Shown here: in pieces, positions 1-7,100 of the stretch
How positions within the stretch are numbered: the first letter of the stretch is position 1
Layout: each line of letters starts with the position of its first letter
Assembly: GCA_963738445.1 (NCBI GenBank)
Contig: CAVTWS010000019.1
Location: 1-9,524, forward strand
Reading direction: 5' to 3'
Source of the DNA: CAVTWS01 sp963738445
Lineage (GTDB): Bacteria > Actinomycetota > Acidimicrobiia > Acidimicrobiales > SHLQ01
DNA length: 9,524 nucleotides
Translations under genes and position numbers: made by a program
Notes under the pieces: generated by a model
What the model was told of the DNA's origin: nothing
The model's database searches: none
Seen by the model: the letters and a program-made list of their open reading frames with translations, nothing else

Positions 1-29
1 TTGAATCACCCTGGGTCTGGTGGAGACTC
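1..29. repeat. IS3 terminal inverted repeat at the orfB end
   Basis: It starts TTGAATCACCCTGGG and ends GGTGGAGACTC. It matches the reverse complement of 1342-1370 at 21 of 29 positions, with identical blocks TTGAA, CCC, GGG and GTGGAG. Confidence 0.8.
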
Positions 30-114
30 AGTGGTTTGGTTTCTCAGGTCCGCTGGAGGCGGTTGAGATCATTGTAGCAGTCAAACGTGTGTTCGATTGT
101 TGGTGGTGGTTGTG

Positions 115-985
115 TTAGTATTCGGCGGGCGGGATGTCGCCGCAATGGCCATGGAGTCGGTCGTGGTTGAACCAATGCACCCACGACAAGGTGGCGAATT
201 TGTGCTCCTTGACGCCCGTCCCACCCTGTCGTGTCGGGCCCGTAGACGCATTCGGTCTTATAGAGCCCGTTGGTCGTTTCAGCGAGCGCGTTGTCGAACG
301 AGTCGGCGACGGTGCCGATGCTGGGCCGGGCCCCGATCTCGTCGAGCCGCTCGGTGAACCGCACCGACGTGAACTGGGAGCCGGCATCGGAATGGGTGAC
401 CAGGCCGACGAGGCGGTTGCCGCCCCGGCAGCGTCTCGCCATCTCAAGCGCGTCCAGGACCATGTCGGTGCGCATGTTCGCCGCTACCCGCCAGCCGACG
501 ATGCGGCGACTGAACGCGTCGACGATGAAGCACACATACGCCATCCCCGATCTCGTGGGGACATAGGTCAGGTCGGTGACCCACAAGGCGTCGGGCCGGT
601 CCGCCCGGAACATCCGGTTGACCAGGTCCGGTGCCCGCAGCTCGTCGGGGTCAGCGACGGTCGTGAACACCTTGCGTCGCCGCCGACTGATCCCTTGGAT
701 CTCCAGGCCTCCCATCAGCCGGGCGACCTGGTCGCGGCCGATGTCATGACCCGCCCGGCGGGCCGCCTTCGGCTTGTGCGCCCCGTAGACCTTGCGGTTC
801 GCCACCCACAGCACCATCAGGACCTGCATCATCACGGCGTCACACATCGCCCGCGCCGACGGCGGCCGGGACTTCGCTGCGTAGTAGGTGCTCGGAGCGA
901 TCTTGGCGCCGGCCCCACTGAGGACCCGGCAGATCGGCTCAACTCCGAACTCGCTGGCGTGCTCGTCGACATAGGCGACGATCAC
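115..985 (-). pseudogene. IS3-family transposase OrfB (DDE), one frameshift
   Basis: This is the catalytic subunit of an IS3-type transposase, which cuts and joins the element's ends. An N-terminal IS3 OrfB region (VEPICRVL near residues 16-22, then PSTYY) is followed by an rve integrase core. All three catalytic residues are visible: D138 in WVTDLTY, D200 in HSDAGSQF and E236 in ALAETTNG, with the family D-35-E spacing. Near 215-222 the frame breaks after GWDG. The normal tail (ATLSWVHWFNHDRLHG, then GDIPPAEY) continues in the next frame to a TAA at 115-117. The 871-nt span is 290 codons (289 aa plus stop) plus one extra base, so a one-base insertion explains it. If the break is not corrected, the reading frame runs on to 44 with an unrelated tail. 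The GTG start at 985 overlaps the orfA stop in a GTGA tetranucleotide. Confidence 0.88.
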
Positions 986-1315
986 TTCGAGGGGCGGTGA
1001 GACCGCCGCAAAAAGCCGACGCCGACCTGAGGATCGAGTTCGCCCGGCGCAGCTCCTTCACCTCCTGACGCAACGCCTTGGGGCTCCCCGGCCTCCACCG
1101 ACGACGTCCCCGGCCGCTCACCCCCGTCGATCTCGGCTTGGCGTACCCACGACCGCAACGACTCGACACCGATATCGAGCTGGGCCGCCACCCGAGCCAC
1201 CGTGCCCTGAGACGTCCCCAGCTCACGACGCAGCACGAACACCATCCGCACCGCCCGCTCCCTCTCCTCAGGGGGACCGCCGCGTCGTCGGCTTGCGCTT
1301 CACATCCATACTCAT
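982..1315 (-). pseudogene. IS3-family OrfA (helix-turn-helix), three frameshifts
   Basis: OrfA of IS3 elements is a small helix-turn-helix protein that binds the element's ends. From the ATG at 1315 the frame reads MSMDVKRKPTTRRSP and hits TGA near 1270. The next frame then reads EERERAVRMVFVLRREL, followed by the helix-turn-helix segment GTVARVAAQLDIG and SLRSWVRQAEIDGG. Near 1075-1085 the frame changes again to give the usual leucine-zipper-like tail (LRQEVKELRRAN, then SASAF). A third change near 1000-1008 restores the RPSK ending and the TGA at 984-982. The span is 334 nt, one more than a multiple of three, which agrees with net +1 (+1, +1, -1). It overlaps orfB by four bases. The family call is firm; exact indel positions are approximate. 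Confidence 0.8.
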
Positions 1316-1341
1316 AACTCTCATCCTCATTCAAAGGTCGA

Positions 1342-1370
1342 GAGCCTCCACGGATCCCCGGGCGGTTCAA
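1342..1370. repeat. IS3 terminal inverted repeat at the orfA end
   Basis: On the minus strand it begins TTGAACCGCCCGGGG and ends CGTGGAGGCTC, pairing with 1-29. Host coding sequence begins immediately outside it, at 1371. Confidence 0.8.
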
Positions 1371-1422
1371 GTCGATCGAAAAGGCAACGAGTACGACCAC
1401 GTTGAGTGCATCCAGAAACCGC
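1371..1422 (-). pseudogene. Membrane protein (ion-channel-like) internal fragment between IS3 and IS21
   Basis: These 52 bases are host sequence trapped between two insertion sequences. Read on the minus strand, in the frame set by the 5' fragment at 4045-4201, they encode FLDALNVVVLVAFSID, which is the start of a hydrophobic helix. That resembles S2 of bacterial voltage-gated-type ion channels, where AFxxDY is common. Positions 1418-1422 are the left copy of the IS21 target duplication. The gene is cut a second time by the IS3 end at 1370, so everything after residue 68 would lie left of the window. The continuity with 4045-4201 is seen directly. The channel assignment is a family-level inference from a short fragment. 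Confidence 0.65.
1418..1422. repeat. IS21 target-site duplication, left copy
   Basis: ACCGC directly precedes the IS21 left end and is repeated at 4045-4049 directly after the right end. Five base pairs is within the range usual for IS21-family insertions. Deleting the element plus one copy restores an open frame. Confidence 0.85.
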
Positions 1423-1446
1423 TGTCGACGTTCGCGTAATCCACCG
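1423..1446. repeat. IS21 left terminal inverted repeat
   Basis: It begins TGTCGACGTTCGCGTAATCC and pairs with 4021-4044 at 21 of 24 positions. A second, inner copy lies at 1452-1471. That copy matches the reverse complement of 3965-3984 at 17 of 20 positions. Confidence 0.88.
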
Positions 1447-1488
1447 GGGGTGCGTTCGGGTTATCCCTCGGTTGGTTCCGGGTGTGTT

Positions 1489-2259
1489 CTAGTCGGTGGT
1501 TCCTCCTGGCGTGTGTTCGGTGGGTGGTTGGGGTCGGCGGGTGGGTCGGTAGCTGCGGCCGTCGAGGTGGATGGTGTGGGCGGTGTTGATGAGCCGGTCG
1601 AGGATGGACTCGGCGACGACGGGGTTCGGGAAGAGCGGGTACCAGTCGACGGGTTGGCGGTTCGAGGTGAGGATGAGTGATTGGCCGGCGCGTTCGGTGA
1701 CGAGCTCGTAGATGTCGTCGGCTTGACTGGTGGTGAGGTCGCGCATGGCGAAGTCGTCAAGGACCAGGACGTCGGGTTTGGCCCAGCGGCGCAGCCTCGC
1801 TCCCCAGGTGCGGTCGGCGTGGCCGCCGGCGAGGTCGGCGAGGAGGCGGCTGGTCTTGGTGAACACGGCGGTGTGGCCGTGGCGGCAGGCGTGGTGTGCG
1901 AGGGCTTGGGCGAGGTGGGTTTTGCCGACGCCGACGGGTCCGTGGAGGATCACGGCTTGCCCGGCGGTGATGTAGCGGCCGGCGGCGAGGTCGCGGATGT
2001 GGGCGGCGGGGATCTTCGGGTTGTATCCGAAGTCGAAGTCTTCGATCGTGGCGAGTTGCTCGAAGCGGGCTTGGCGGATCCGGCGGGTGATCGCGGTGGC
2101 GTCGCGGCGGGCGATCTCGTCTTCGCAGAGGACCTGGAGGAACTCGAGGTGTCCGAGTTGGCCGGCTTGGGCTTGCGCGAGGCGGGCGTCGAGGGTGTCG
2201 AGCATCCCCGAGAGGCGCAGGGTCCGCAGGGTCGTTTCGAGCTGATGGGTCCGTGTCAT
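1489..2259 (-). CDS. istB: IS21-family helper ATPase IstB
   Basis: IstB is the AAA+ ATPase that helps IstA choose and remodel target DNA. The protein is 256 residues, the usual family length. An N-terminal helical region (residues 1-80) is followed by the ATPase core: Walker A GPVGVGKT at 107-114, Walker B VLVLDDF at 164-170 and sensor-1-like LTSN at 197-200. A conserved arginine follows in the segment ILDRLINTA (219-227). The frame is open upstream to 2604, but I chose the ATG at 2259. It forms an ATGA overlap with the istA stop (2258-2256), the known coupling in IS21, and the protein from there aligns with the family start (LRLSGML near residue 14). The C-terminal tail is Pro/Thr-rich and ends close to the left inner repeats. 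Confidence 0.95.
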   Translation of the reverse strand: MTRTHQLETTLRTLRLSGMLDTLDARLAQAQAGQLGHLEFLQVLCEDEIARRDATAITRRIRQARFEQLATIEDFDFGYNPKIPAAHIRDLAAGRYITAGQAVILHGPVGVGKTHLAQALAHHACRHGHTAVFTKTSRLLADLAGGHADRTWGARLRRWAKPDVLVLDDFAMRDLTTSQADDIYELVTERAGQSLILTSNRQPVDWYPLFPNPVVAESILDRLINTAHTIHLDGRSYRPTRRPQPPTEHTPGGTTD

Positions 2260-3848
2260 GACGCCGCCTCGACATCGCCGGAGTCGACCCGGTCGCCGGC
2301 GCCGTCGATGGCGAAGAGGCGGGCGGCGCCGTGGAGATGCGCGGGAGCGACAGGCAGCTCGGGCTCGATGGTGGTGTCGGTCTCGGTCCTGGCGGCGAGG
2401 ATGCCTTTCACGGTCCGATAGGTCGGGTCGCCGACCTCGATCGCCCGACGGCACGCCGCGTTGAGCCGCTCGGCAGGGTGGTTGTCGGCGAGGCCGATCA
2501 CGCCTTGGCATGACCGGAGCCGATGCAACGCGTTGACGGCCATGAGGTCCTCGACGAGCGCGGCGACGTCGGGGCCGAGCTCGGCGGCGCGGCGGCGGCA
2601 CCACACCGGGGTCCGCATGAAGAACGCGGCCTTCTCGGGCGGGTAGTCGGACCAGTCGGTCTGGGTGCCCTTGACGATCGCCGGGTGGGTCTTGATGAGG
2701 TCGGGACCGACGAACGCCTCAACGAGACCGGGGGTGCGACGAGCTTCGACGCGTTGGCCGATGTGGCGCCACGGCACCGAGTAGAGCGCCCCGCCGACGT
2801 TGATGTGACAGTCCGTGCCGACCTTGGGCCGCGACCACGTCGCGGCCTCGAACCGCTGACGCGGCAATCCCAACAGGGCGGGCTGCTCGACCGCCGTGAA
2901 CACCGCGGCGGGCGCGGCGCCGTCGAGGCTGCGATGGCGGCGCTGCCCGGCCACGTCTTGGCACCAGACGACGGCGTCGGCCTGCATCTGGTCGAGGCTG
3001 TCCCACTCGCGACCGCGGAAGAAGCTCTCACGGATGTAGCTCATTGGTCGTTCGACCCGGGGCTTGTCCTTGGGCTTCACGGCTCGGGCCGGGTCGACGA
3101 GACAGCCGTAGTGTTCGGCCAGCTCCACGTACCCGCGGTTGAGCTTGGGGTCATACAGGTCGGGCTTGATCGTCCCGGTCTTCAAGTTGTCGGCGACAAG
3201 CCGGGCGGGGACCCCGCCGAAGAACTCGAACGCAGCGACGTGCGCCTCGATCCAGGTCGCCTGGTCCATCGACAAGACCGGCCGGATGAACATGTGCCGA
3301 CACATCGCAAGGACCATCACGAACACGTTCAGCTTGCGGGCCCGACCCGACACCGGGTCGGGCCACAACGCGAGATACCCGTAGTCGATCTGGGCTTCGC
3401 TGCCCGCCTCGACGTCGGGGCGCAGCACCGTCGCATCGTCGGCGGACACCTCGTCGGGGAACTCGAGCCACACGTAGCGGCGGAAGCTCGTGACGCTCAC
3501 CGCCAGGCCGTGCTCGTCGCGGAGGCGCTGCCACACCGTGGTTGGCTTGTTCGTGTCGAGCATCGACTTGATCAGGTCGCGATGGACGTTGATCTCCCCG
3601 AACGTGAGGCTCCGCGCTTTCGCGTCGTTCAGCTCGGGGAACCAGCCCCGAACCAGCTCGGTCCACTCCGCCCGAGACAACGGCGGCCCGCCCGGGATCA
3701 GGCCGGCCGCTTCGGCCGGGGCGACGTACTTGCGGACCGTGCCACGGTCCACCCCGACACTCGACGCGACCACCGCCTTGGGTCGCCCGGCGTGCCAGTG
3801 CTGCAAAATCTCGACGACGTCGATCATCTCGAACGTTCTCCTTGCCAT
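2256..3848 (-). CDS. istA: IS21-family transposase IstA (DDE)
   Basis: IstA is the IS21 transposase. The 530-residue protein has the expected layout. An N-terminal helix-turn-helix (about residues 8-42, VVEILQHWHAGRP then VGVDRGTVRKYV) is followed by a second DNA-binding region and an rve catalytic core. The DDE residues are D155 (AQIDYGY), D220 (LVADNLKTG) and E266 (KDKPRVERPM). The C-terminal domain contains the YSVPWRHIG segment typical of IstA. The ATG at 3848 has a GGGAGCG sequence six to seven bases upstream. A start at residue 8 (MIDVVEIL) is possible but less favoured. The stop overlaps the istB start by four bases. No truncation or frameshift is seen, in contrast to the neighbouring IS3. 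Confidence 0.95.
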   Translation of the reverse strand: MARRTFEMIDVVEILQHWHAGRPKAVVASSVGVDRGTVRKYVAPAEAAGLIPGGPPLSRAEWTELVRGWFPELNDAKARSLTFGEINVHRDLIKSMLDTNKPTTVWQRLRDEHGLAVSVTSFRRYVWLEFPDEVSADDATVLRPDVEAGSEAQIDYGYLALWPDPVSGRARKLNVFVMVLAMCRHMFIRPVLSMDQATWIEAHVAAFEFFGGVPARLVADNLKTGTIKPDLYDPKLNRGYVELAEHYGCLVDPARAVKPKDKPRVERPMSYIRESFFRGREWDSLDQMQADAVVWCQDVAGQRRHRSLDGAAPAAVFTAVEQPALLGLPRQRFEAATWSRPKVGTDCHINVGGALYSVPWRHIGQRVEARRTPGLVEAFVGPDLIKTHPAIVKGTQTDWSDYPPEKAAFFMRTPVWCRRRAAELGPDVAALVEDLMAVNALHRLRSCQGVIGLADNHPAERLNAACRRAIEVGDPTYRTVKGILAARTETDTTIEPELPVAPAHLHGAARLFAIDGAGDRVDSGDVEAAS

Positions 3849-3945
3849 GTTCGCTCCCCAGCTCGCCGGTTGACGAGCCAGGTCTTACGGGGACAAGGAA
3901 CCGAACCCAGGGATGCACCGCCGGTCGCCACCACCCCACACCGCT

Positions 3946-4039
3946 GCATTCCGTGAACGCACCGCCGAGGGATTACGTGAACGCCCGCCGATGGATTACT
4001 TGAACACACCACCCAACCAGCGGTGGATTACTTGAACGC
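3946..4039. repeat. Tandem end-like repeats inside the IS21 right end
   Basis: The motif GGATTAC(G/T)TGAAC(G/A)C occurs at 3970-3984, 3993-4007 and 4025-4039. A weaker copy lies at 3946-3960 (GCATTCCGTGAACGC). Spacing is uneven: 23 and 32 bases between the strong copies. The region precedes istA, so it probably serves both as transposase binding sites and as the istA promoter region. The promoter role is inference. Confidence 0.75.
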
Positions 4040-4044
4040 CGACA
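4021..4044. repeat. IS21 right terminal inverted repeat
   Basis: It contains CGGTGGATTACTTGAACGCC and ends GACA. It pairs with 1423-1446 and is followed directly by the target duplication. Confidence 0.88.
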
Positions 4045-4049
4045 ACCGC
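4045..4049. repeat. IS21 target-site duplication, right copy
   Basis: ACCGC immediately follows the right terminal repeat and is identical to 1418-1422. Confidence 0.85.
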
Positions 4050-4201
4050 TGGTCTGCGGGGGTCAGCTTGTCCCGCTCGATCTCCAGCAGGAGAAGCGGC
4101 AGTGAGCCGACCGCCAGCACAAGGAGCGGCGAATCGGTCCATCGGCGCCATGACAACAATCTCGACGTCTGGTAGCTGTCGTCACCTTCTTGACTGGTCA
4201 T
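4045..4201 (-). pseudogene. Membrane protein (ion-channel-like) 5' fragment, disrupted by IS21
   Basis: From the ATG at 4201 the minus strand reads 52 codons before the IS21 cuts codon 53. A purine-rich Shine-Dalgarno-like stretch (GAGGTGAGGG) lies a few bases upstream of the start. The product begins MTSQEGDDSY, followed by RRWTDSP, one hydrophobic helix (about residues 24-40, LLVLAVGSLPLLLL) and a charged loop (EIERDKLTPADQR). The frame continues exactly into 1422-1371. A Trp/Arg-rich start before a first helix, a polar loop and a second helix containing AFSID resemble the S1-S2 start of bacterial potassium/voltage-gated ion channels. No pore or selectivity filter is in the window, so the family call is tentative. 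The gene is too broken to appear as an ordinary reading frame. Confidence 0.7.
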
Positions 4202-4378
4202 CCGCCCTCACCTCGTCGACCCCAAGCTGAGGAGGCTACCCATGGGTTCCGCACCGGCTCGGGTCCCAGCGGTCAAGGCCGGTCGTGGGACGTCCTTGTG
4301 ACGATGGCAATCACCCCGGATTCCCTTGTGCGCCGGACCGGATGGTGCACACTGTCCGGAGGACGGGGAGGGCGCGGC
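4202..4378. promoter_or_regulatory. Divergent intergenic region between channel-like gene and DUF4236 gene
   Basis: The 177 bases separate two genes transcribed away from each other, so promoters for both should lie here. The only clear signals are Shine-Dalgarno-like stretches: GAGGTGAGGG before the minus-strand start at 4201, and GGACGGGGAGGGC before the plus-strand GTG at 4379. I found no convincing -35/-10 pair or operator. Confidence 0.4.
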
Positions 4379-5189
4379 GTGGTTCAGTTCCGGAAGTCGA
4401 AGAAGGTCGGCCCGTTCAGGATCACGGCGACGAAGCGGGGACTCTCGGCGTCCGCAGGGACGTCGTGGTTCCGTGTCTCTCGCAACTCCAAAGGCCAGTC
4501 GCGAGCAACGACGACATTGCCGGGGACCGGCATCTACAGCACGCGCCGGCTCGACAAGAGCCGAGAACGCTCCGGCACGGCCGACCAACGATCAACGATG
4601 GTCAGCGTGGATGCGCTCGACGTCACGGGCGACACGCGCCGCCTGTTCGAGCATGACAGCGACGTCGCGACACTGCAGGTCGTAGGAATGCGTGAGGCCC
4701 GCGTCGGGCACGATTCGCTGGCGGCGTGGCTCGGCGTTAAAGCCAACGCCGATGGGTGGACCCGCGGCATACGGACGCGCGCTGCTCATGCCCGGAGGTG
4801 ATGGCGTCGACGTGATGGCGATGGTCACGGTCGAAGACAATCCCGATCTGTTCAGTCGGAGGGACCGCAAGTCCGGCGCCGCGCCGAAAGCTCGAAAGGT
4901 AGGGCGCCTCGGCAAGCGGGACGTAGATCGCTGGGGTCCCTCGTTCGGGTGCAGAGACGTCGTGGTCTGCATCTACATCGACGCAACGCCCGGCAGGGAG
5001 CAGCTCGAGGTGCGCTTCAAGCCCGGGCTACTCGAGGACAACCCGGCGGCCGCCAGCGTCATGCCAGGCGCCGGCGTGCCCGCTCCGGCGCCGACAGCGG
5101 TTCCTGCTGGCTGGTTCCCGGACCCCGGCGGCGAGCATCGACTCCGGTATTGGGACGGAACGCAGTGGACCCAACACGTGGCGCAATGA
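4379..5189 (+). CDS. DUF4236 / HIRAN-like / DUF2510 multidomain protein, one frameshift
   Basis: From the GTG at 4379, which follows a purine-rich ribosome binding site, the frame reads MVQFRKSKKVGPFRI. This is a clear DUF4236 domain (residues 2-56) ending TTTLPGTGIYSTR. After a charged linker, residues about 98-125 (LQVVGMREARVGHDSLAAWL) run toward TGA at 4801. The neighbouring frame then continues sensibly from about 4755: VDVMAMVTVEDNPDLF and VGRLGKRDVDRW. Together the two pieces resemble a HIRAN-like fold (VVG...; V.A.V..E.NP; VG.L...D). A Pro/Ala linker leads to a C-terminal DUF2510 motif (AGWFPDPGG, then LRYWDGTQWTQHV). The 811-nt span is 269 codons plus a stop and one extra base, so a one-base insertion at about 4740-4790 fits. 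DUF4236 and DUF2510 are of unknown function. HIRAN is tentative. An upstream in-frame start at 4190 is possible but lacks conserved sequence. Confidence 0.75.
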
Positions 5190-5196
5190 CCAGGAG

Positions 5197-6706
5197 CTAC
5201 GGGAAGTAGCCGACGATGTCGACGACCAGGTGCGTGGCGTTGGAGTCGTTGTACAGCGACACCTGACCGCCAGTTCCGAGTTTCGCGATCACCAGGTTCG
5301 GGGTGTCCTGCCCTCGGTCGGTGTTGAGCGACGACGCGTTGGGGCGTCCCTCCCCTGTGGGCCACACGGTCACGAACGACGCTCCCGTCGCCTCGGTGGA
5401 TGTCACGTTCAACACGACAGCCGACGCGGTGGCGGGACCGCCCGGGATGGCCAGTAACGGCGAGATCGTCTGCACACCAGCCGGGCCGACAGGCGCCCGT
5501 GACAGCGTGCTGCGGGTATCGCTGACCCTCACCGGCGACACCGGCACGTACCCGGAGCCGGCCGGGAAGAACCCCACGACGTCGGCGATGAGGTGACCGG
5601 TCCCGTTGTTGTTGAACAAGGTGACCCGACCGCCCGCGCCGACCTTCGCAATCACCAAGTTGGGGGTGTCCTGACCGGGCGATGTGTTCAACGCCGACGC
5701 GTTCGGGCGTCCTTCCCCGGTCGGCCAGACTGTGATGAAGCTCGGCACCGACGACTGCGTCGACGTCACGTTGAGCACGACGGCGTCGACGCCGACTCGG
5801 CACCCCGCCTCGACCCGTGACCTGCAGGTCGACCGACCCCTGCTGACCGAGCGCAGCTCCCGGGGCGCCGGTGCCGTCGCGGGTATCGAGCAGACGGGCA
5901 GGGCTCAACGCCGAGTATCCGGCAGCGGTGGGCGGGAACCAGCCGACGACATCGGCAATCAGGTGGCCCGAGCCGTTGTTGTTGAACATCGCCACCTGGC
6001 CATTGGCACCGATCTTCGCGATCACGAGGTTCGGTGTGTCCTGGCCGGGGTCAGTGTTGAGAGACGACGCGTTGGGTCGGCCCTCGCCAGCAGGCCACAC
6101 GGTGATGAACGACGCCGTCGTCGCCTGCGTGGACGTGACGTTCATGGCCACCGCACCACCGGCGCCGGCGGGAATCCCGGCGCAACCAGTCACCTGGACG
6201 TTGATCGCGTCGCCAGGCGAAGCGCACCGATGAACTGGGGACCGGTGCGGGTGTCGACGATCCGGGCTGGTGAGATCGGGACGAACAGACCCGTGCCGGC
6301 GACGACCGGAAGCGCCGGGCAACCGGTTGTCGGCTGGGGCGGCAGCGACGGGGGAAGCACAACCGGCGGTGCCGTGGTCGTGGTGATTCCCGGCGCTGCG
6401 GTGGTTGGTGTGGTGGGCGTCGACGGCGTCCCTGCCGGCGCCTGCGGGTTCGACTCGCAGCCAAGCCCATCTCCGTTCGAGTCAAAGCCGTGGACGTCGG
6501 CACCGATCACCCTGACCCGATAGGGGATCTGCGCACAGGTTAGGTCGACCGCGCTTATCGGCACGATGCAGGGGTCGTAGTTCAAGTCACAGGACTGCGC
6601 CCACGCGACCCTCGACCGGGCCGGTCCCGACCACCGAAGCTACGGCGCCGACCGCTCCGGCTAGCACCGCTGCTGCGACACCGATAGCACGCACACGAGC
6701 ATTCAT
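5197..6706 (-). CDS. Secreted repeat protein with Excalibur-like segment, three frameshifts
   Basis: The ATG at 6706 follows GGGAGCGGG and opens a signal peptide (MNARVRAIGVAAAVLAGAVG, cleavage probably after VAWA). After a frame change near 6605-6620 comes a Cys-containing segment with IGADVHGFDSNGDGLGCES. This resembles the Excalibur/calcium-binding-loop motif of secreted actinobacterial proteins. A Pro/Thr linker (PSTPTTPTTAAPGITTTT) leads to PISPARIVDTRTGPQF. Frame changes follow near 6208-6225 and 5795-5810. Three repeats of about 121-123 residues contain LNVTST, TVWPTGEGRPNAS, DTPNLVIAK and HLIADVVGFFP. The protein ends on the third GYFP at a TAG (5199-5197). The span is 1510 nt (502 aa plus stop, plus one base), which fits net +1. 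No anchor or transmembrane tail follows, so it is probably secreted or cell-surface associated. Its function is unknown. Confidence 0.82.
5200..6175 (-). repeat. Three coding repeats of about 363-370 bp
   Basis: The block encoding the DTPNLVIAK region recurs with its TTCGC(G/A)ATCAC core at 5282, 5645 and 6015 on the plus strand. The period is 363 bp (121 codons) and then 370 bp. The second is 123 codons plus one base, matching the frameshift that falls between those two copies. Confidence 0.8.
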
Positions 6707-6735
6707 GGGACCCGCTCCCTCATTCTGAGTTTCCG

Positions 6736-6760
6736 CCTCGCGAGTAGAGCACTCCCGAGG
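6736..6760. other. Imperfect hairpin in the 112-nt gap 6707-6818
   Basis: CCTCGCGAG (6736-6744) pairs with CTCCCGAGG (6752-6760) with one mismatch and a 7-nt loop. It lies between the end of the phage-like operon and the start of the secreted repeat protein, so it could end the operon transcript. There is no T-tract after it on either strand, so terminator function is uncertain. Nothing else was recognised in this gap. Confidence 0.3.
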
Positions 6761-6818
6761 CTGGAACGCCAGACGGCGAATCATCGGCTTCACCATGTCC
6801 AAGCCCGGCAGCAGCCGT

Positions 6819-7100
6819 TTAGTCGCAAAGATCCAACCGAGTCCCCGGGAGGACCCCTAGCCGCTCCTCGCGCTTGCGACGGATCACCTCGATCGGTGAC
6901 TCGGCGTCGCGAGCGGGGTCCGGCAGCGATGCCAGCTCGTTCAGCACCGCTTGGAGCTGGCGAGCGATCCCGGCCAGGTACGCGGCGGGGGCCTCGTCAA
7001 GCTCGGCCGTCAATCGGTCGCGGAGAGCCGCGAGGCGGTCCCTGTGGTCCTGCGCTGCCTCGGCGGGCACGGTCACGGGTCTTGTCCTAGGTGGCATCAC
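6819..7100 (-). CDS. Small helical protein, possible actinophage small terminase subunit
   Basis: This 93-residue protein has a GTG start at 7100 or an ATG at 7097, preceded by AGAAAGG. It is hydrophilic and mostly helical: RDRLAALRDRLTAELDEAP, then IARQLQAVLNELASLPDP, ending EVIRRKREERLGVL. Actinophage small terminase subunits and related phage proteins often have this pattern of paired helices (RLAALRDRLAAxLDE ... LAxxLxxVLAELDxL) followed by an Arg-rich tail. Its place just after an HNH endonuclease matches the packaging end of many actinophage genomes. No large terminase follows, and the next gene is a secreted repeat protein. The coding call is firm; the function is inferred from pattern and context. 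Confidence 0.6.
   Translation of the reverse strand: MMPPRTRPVTVPAEAAQDHRDRLAALRDRLTAELDEAPAAYLAGIARQLQAVLNELASLPDPARDAESPIEVIRRKREERLGVLPGTRLDLCD

Larger units (their letters stand above)
1..1370 (-). mobile_element. IS3-family insertion sequence, both genes frameshifted
   Basis: The element carries an orfA/orfB pair typical of the IS3 family, read on the minus strand, between imperfect inverted ends at 1-29 and 1342-1370 that match at 21 of 29 positions. By family convention the element itself starts with TGAA, so the exact span is about 2-1369. The right end abuts host coding sequence at 1371. The left end coincides with the window edge, so the target duplication cannot be checked. Both genes contain single-base frame changes, so as written the element could not make its own transposase. 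The DDE residues are still present. It has inserted into the same host gene that the neighbouring IS21 interrupts. Confidence 0.9.
1423..4044 (-). mobile_element. IS21-family insertion sequence, apparently intact, 2622 bp
   Basis: The element holds istA and istB on the minus strand with the family's overlapping stop/start. Its ends form an inverted repeat: 1423-1446 against 4021-4044, matching at 21 of 24 positions, both starting TGTCG when read inward. A 5-bp duplication, ACCGC, flanks it. Additional end-like repeats lie just inside both termini, as expected for IS21, whose ends carry multiple transposase binding sites. No frame break or missing motif is seen in either gene. It interrupts codon 53 of a membrane-protein gene. 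Intact genes, matching ends and a perfect duplication suggest a recent insertion. Confidence 0.95.

Noticed and set aside
134..1000. Plus-strand open frame of 288 codons
   Set aside because: It is antisense to the IS3 transposase genes, whose catalytic motifs are clear on the minus strand.
939..1400. Minus-strand open frame of 153 codons across the IS3/host junction
   Set aside because: It is a chimera: its first residues belong to the interrupted membrane-protein gene and the rest is IS3, only partly in the orfA frame.
1681..2421. Plus-strand open frame of 246 codons
   Set aside because: It is antisense to istB and the end of istA, with Gly/Val/Glu-biased composition and no domain.
2260..2604. 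Extending istB upstream to the frame opening at 2604
   Set aside because: The added residues are an Arg/Pro-rich shadow of istA. The ATG at 2259 gives the family-typical start and the expected overlap.
2523..3956. Plus-strand open frame of 477 codons
   Set aside because: It lies antisense to istA, has no recognisable motif, and its length is explained by the high GC content of the opposite gene.
3946..4039. Repeats near 3946-4039 as a CRISPR array
   Set aside because: Units are about 15 bp with uneven spacing and match the IS21 ends. No cas gene is present.
4190..4378. Starting the DUF4236 gene at 4190
   Set aside because: The added 63 residues are low-complexity with no conserved motif, and they would overlap the start of the divergent gene. 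GTG 4379 sits at the domain boundary with a good ribosome binding site.
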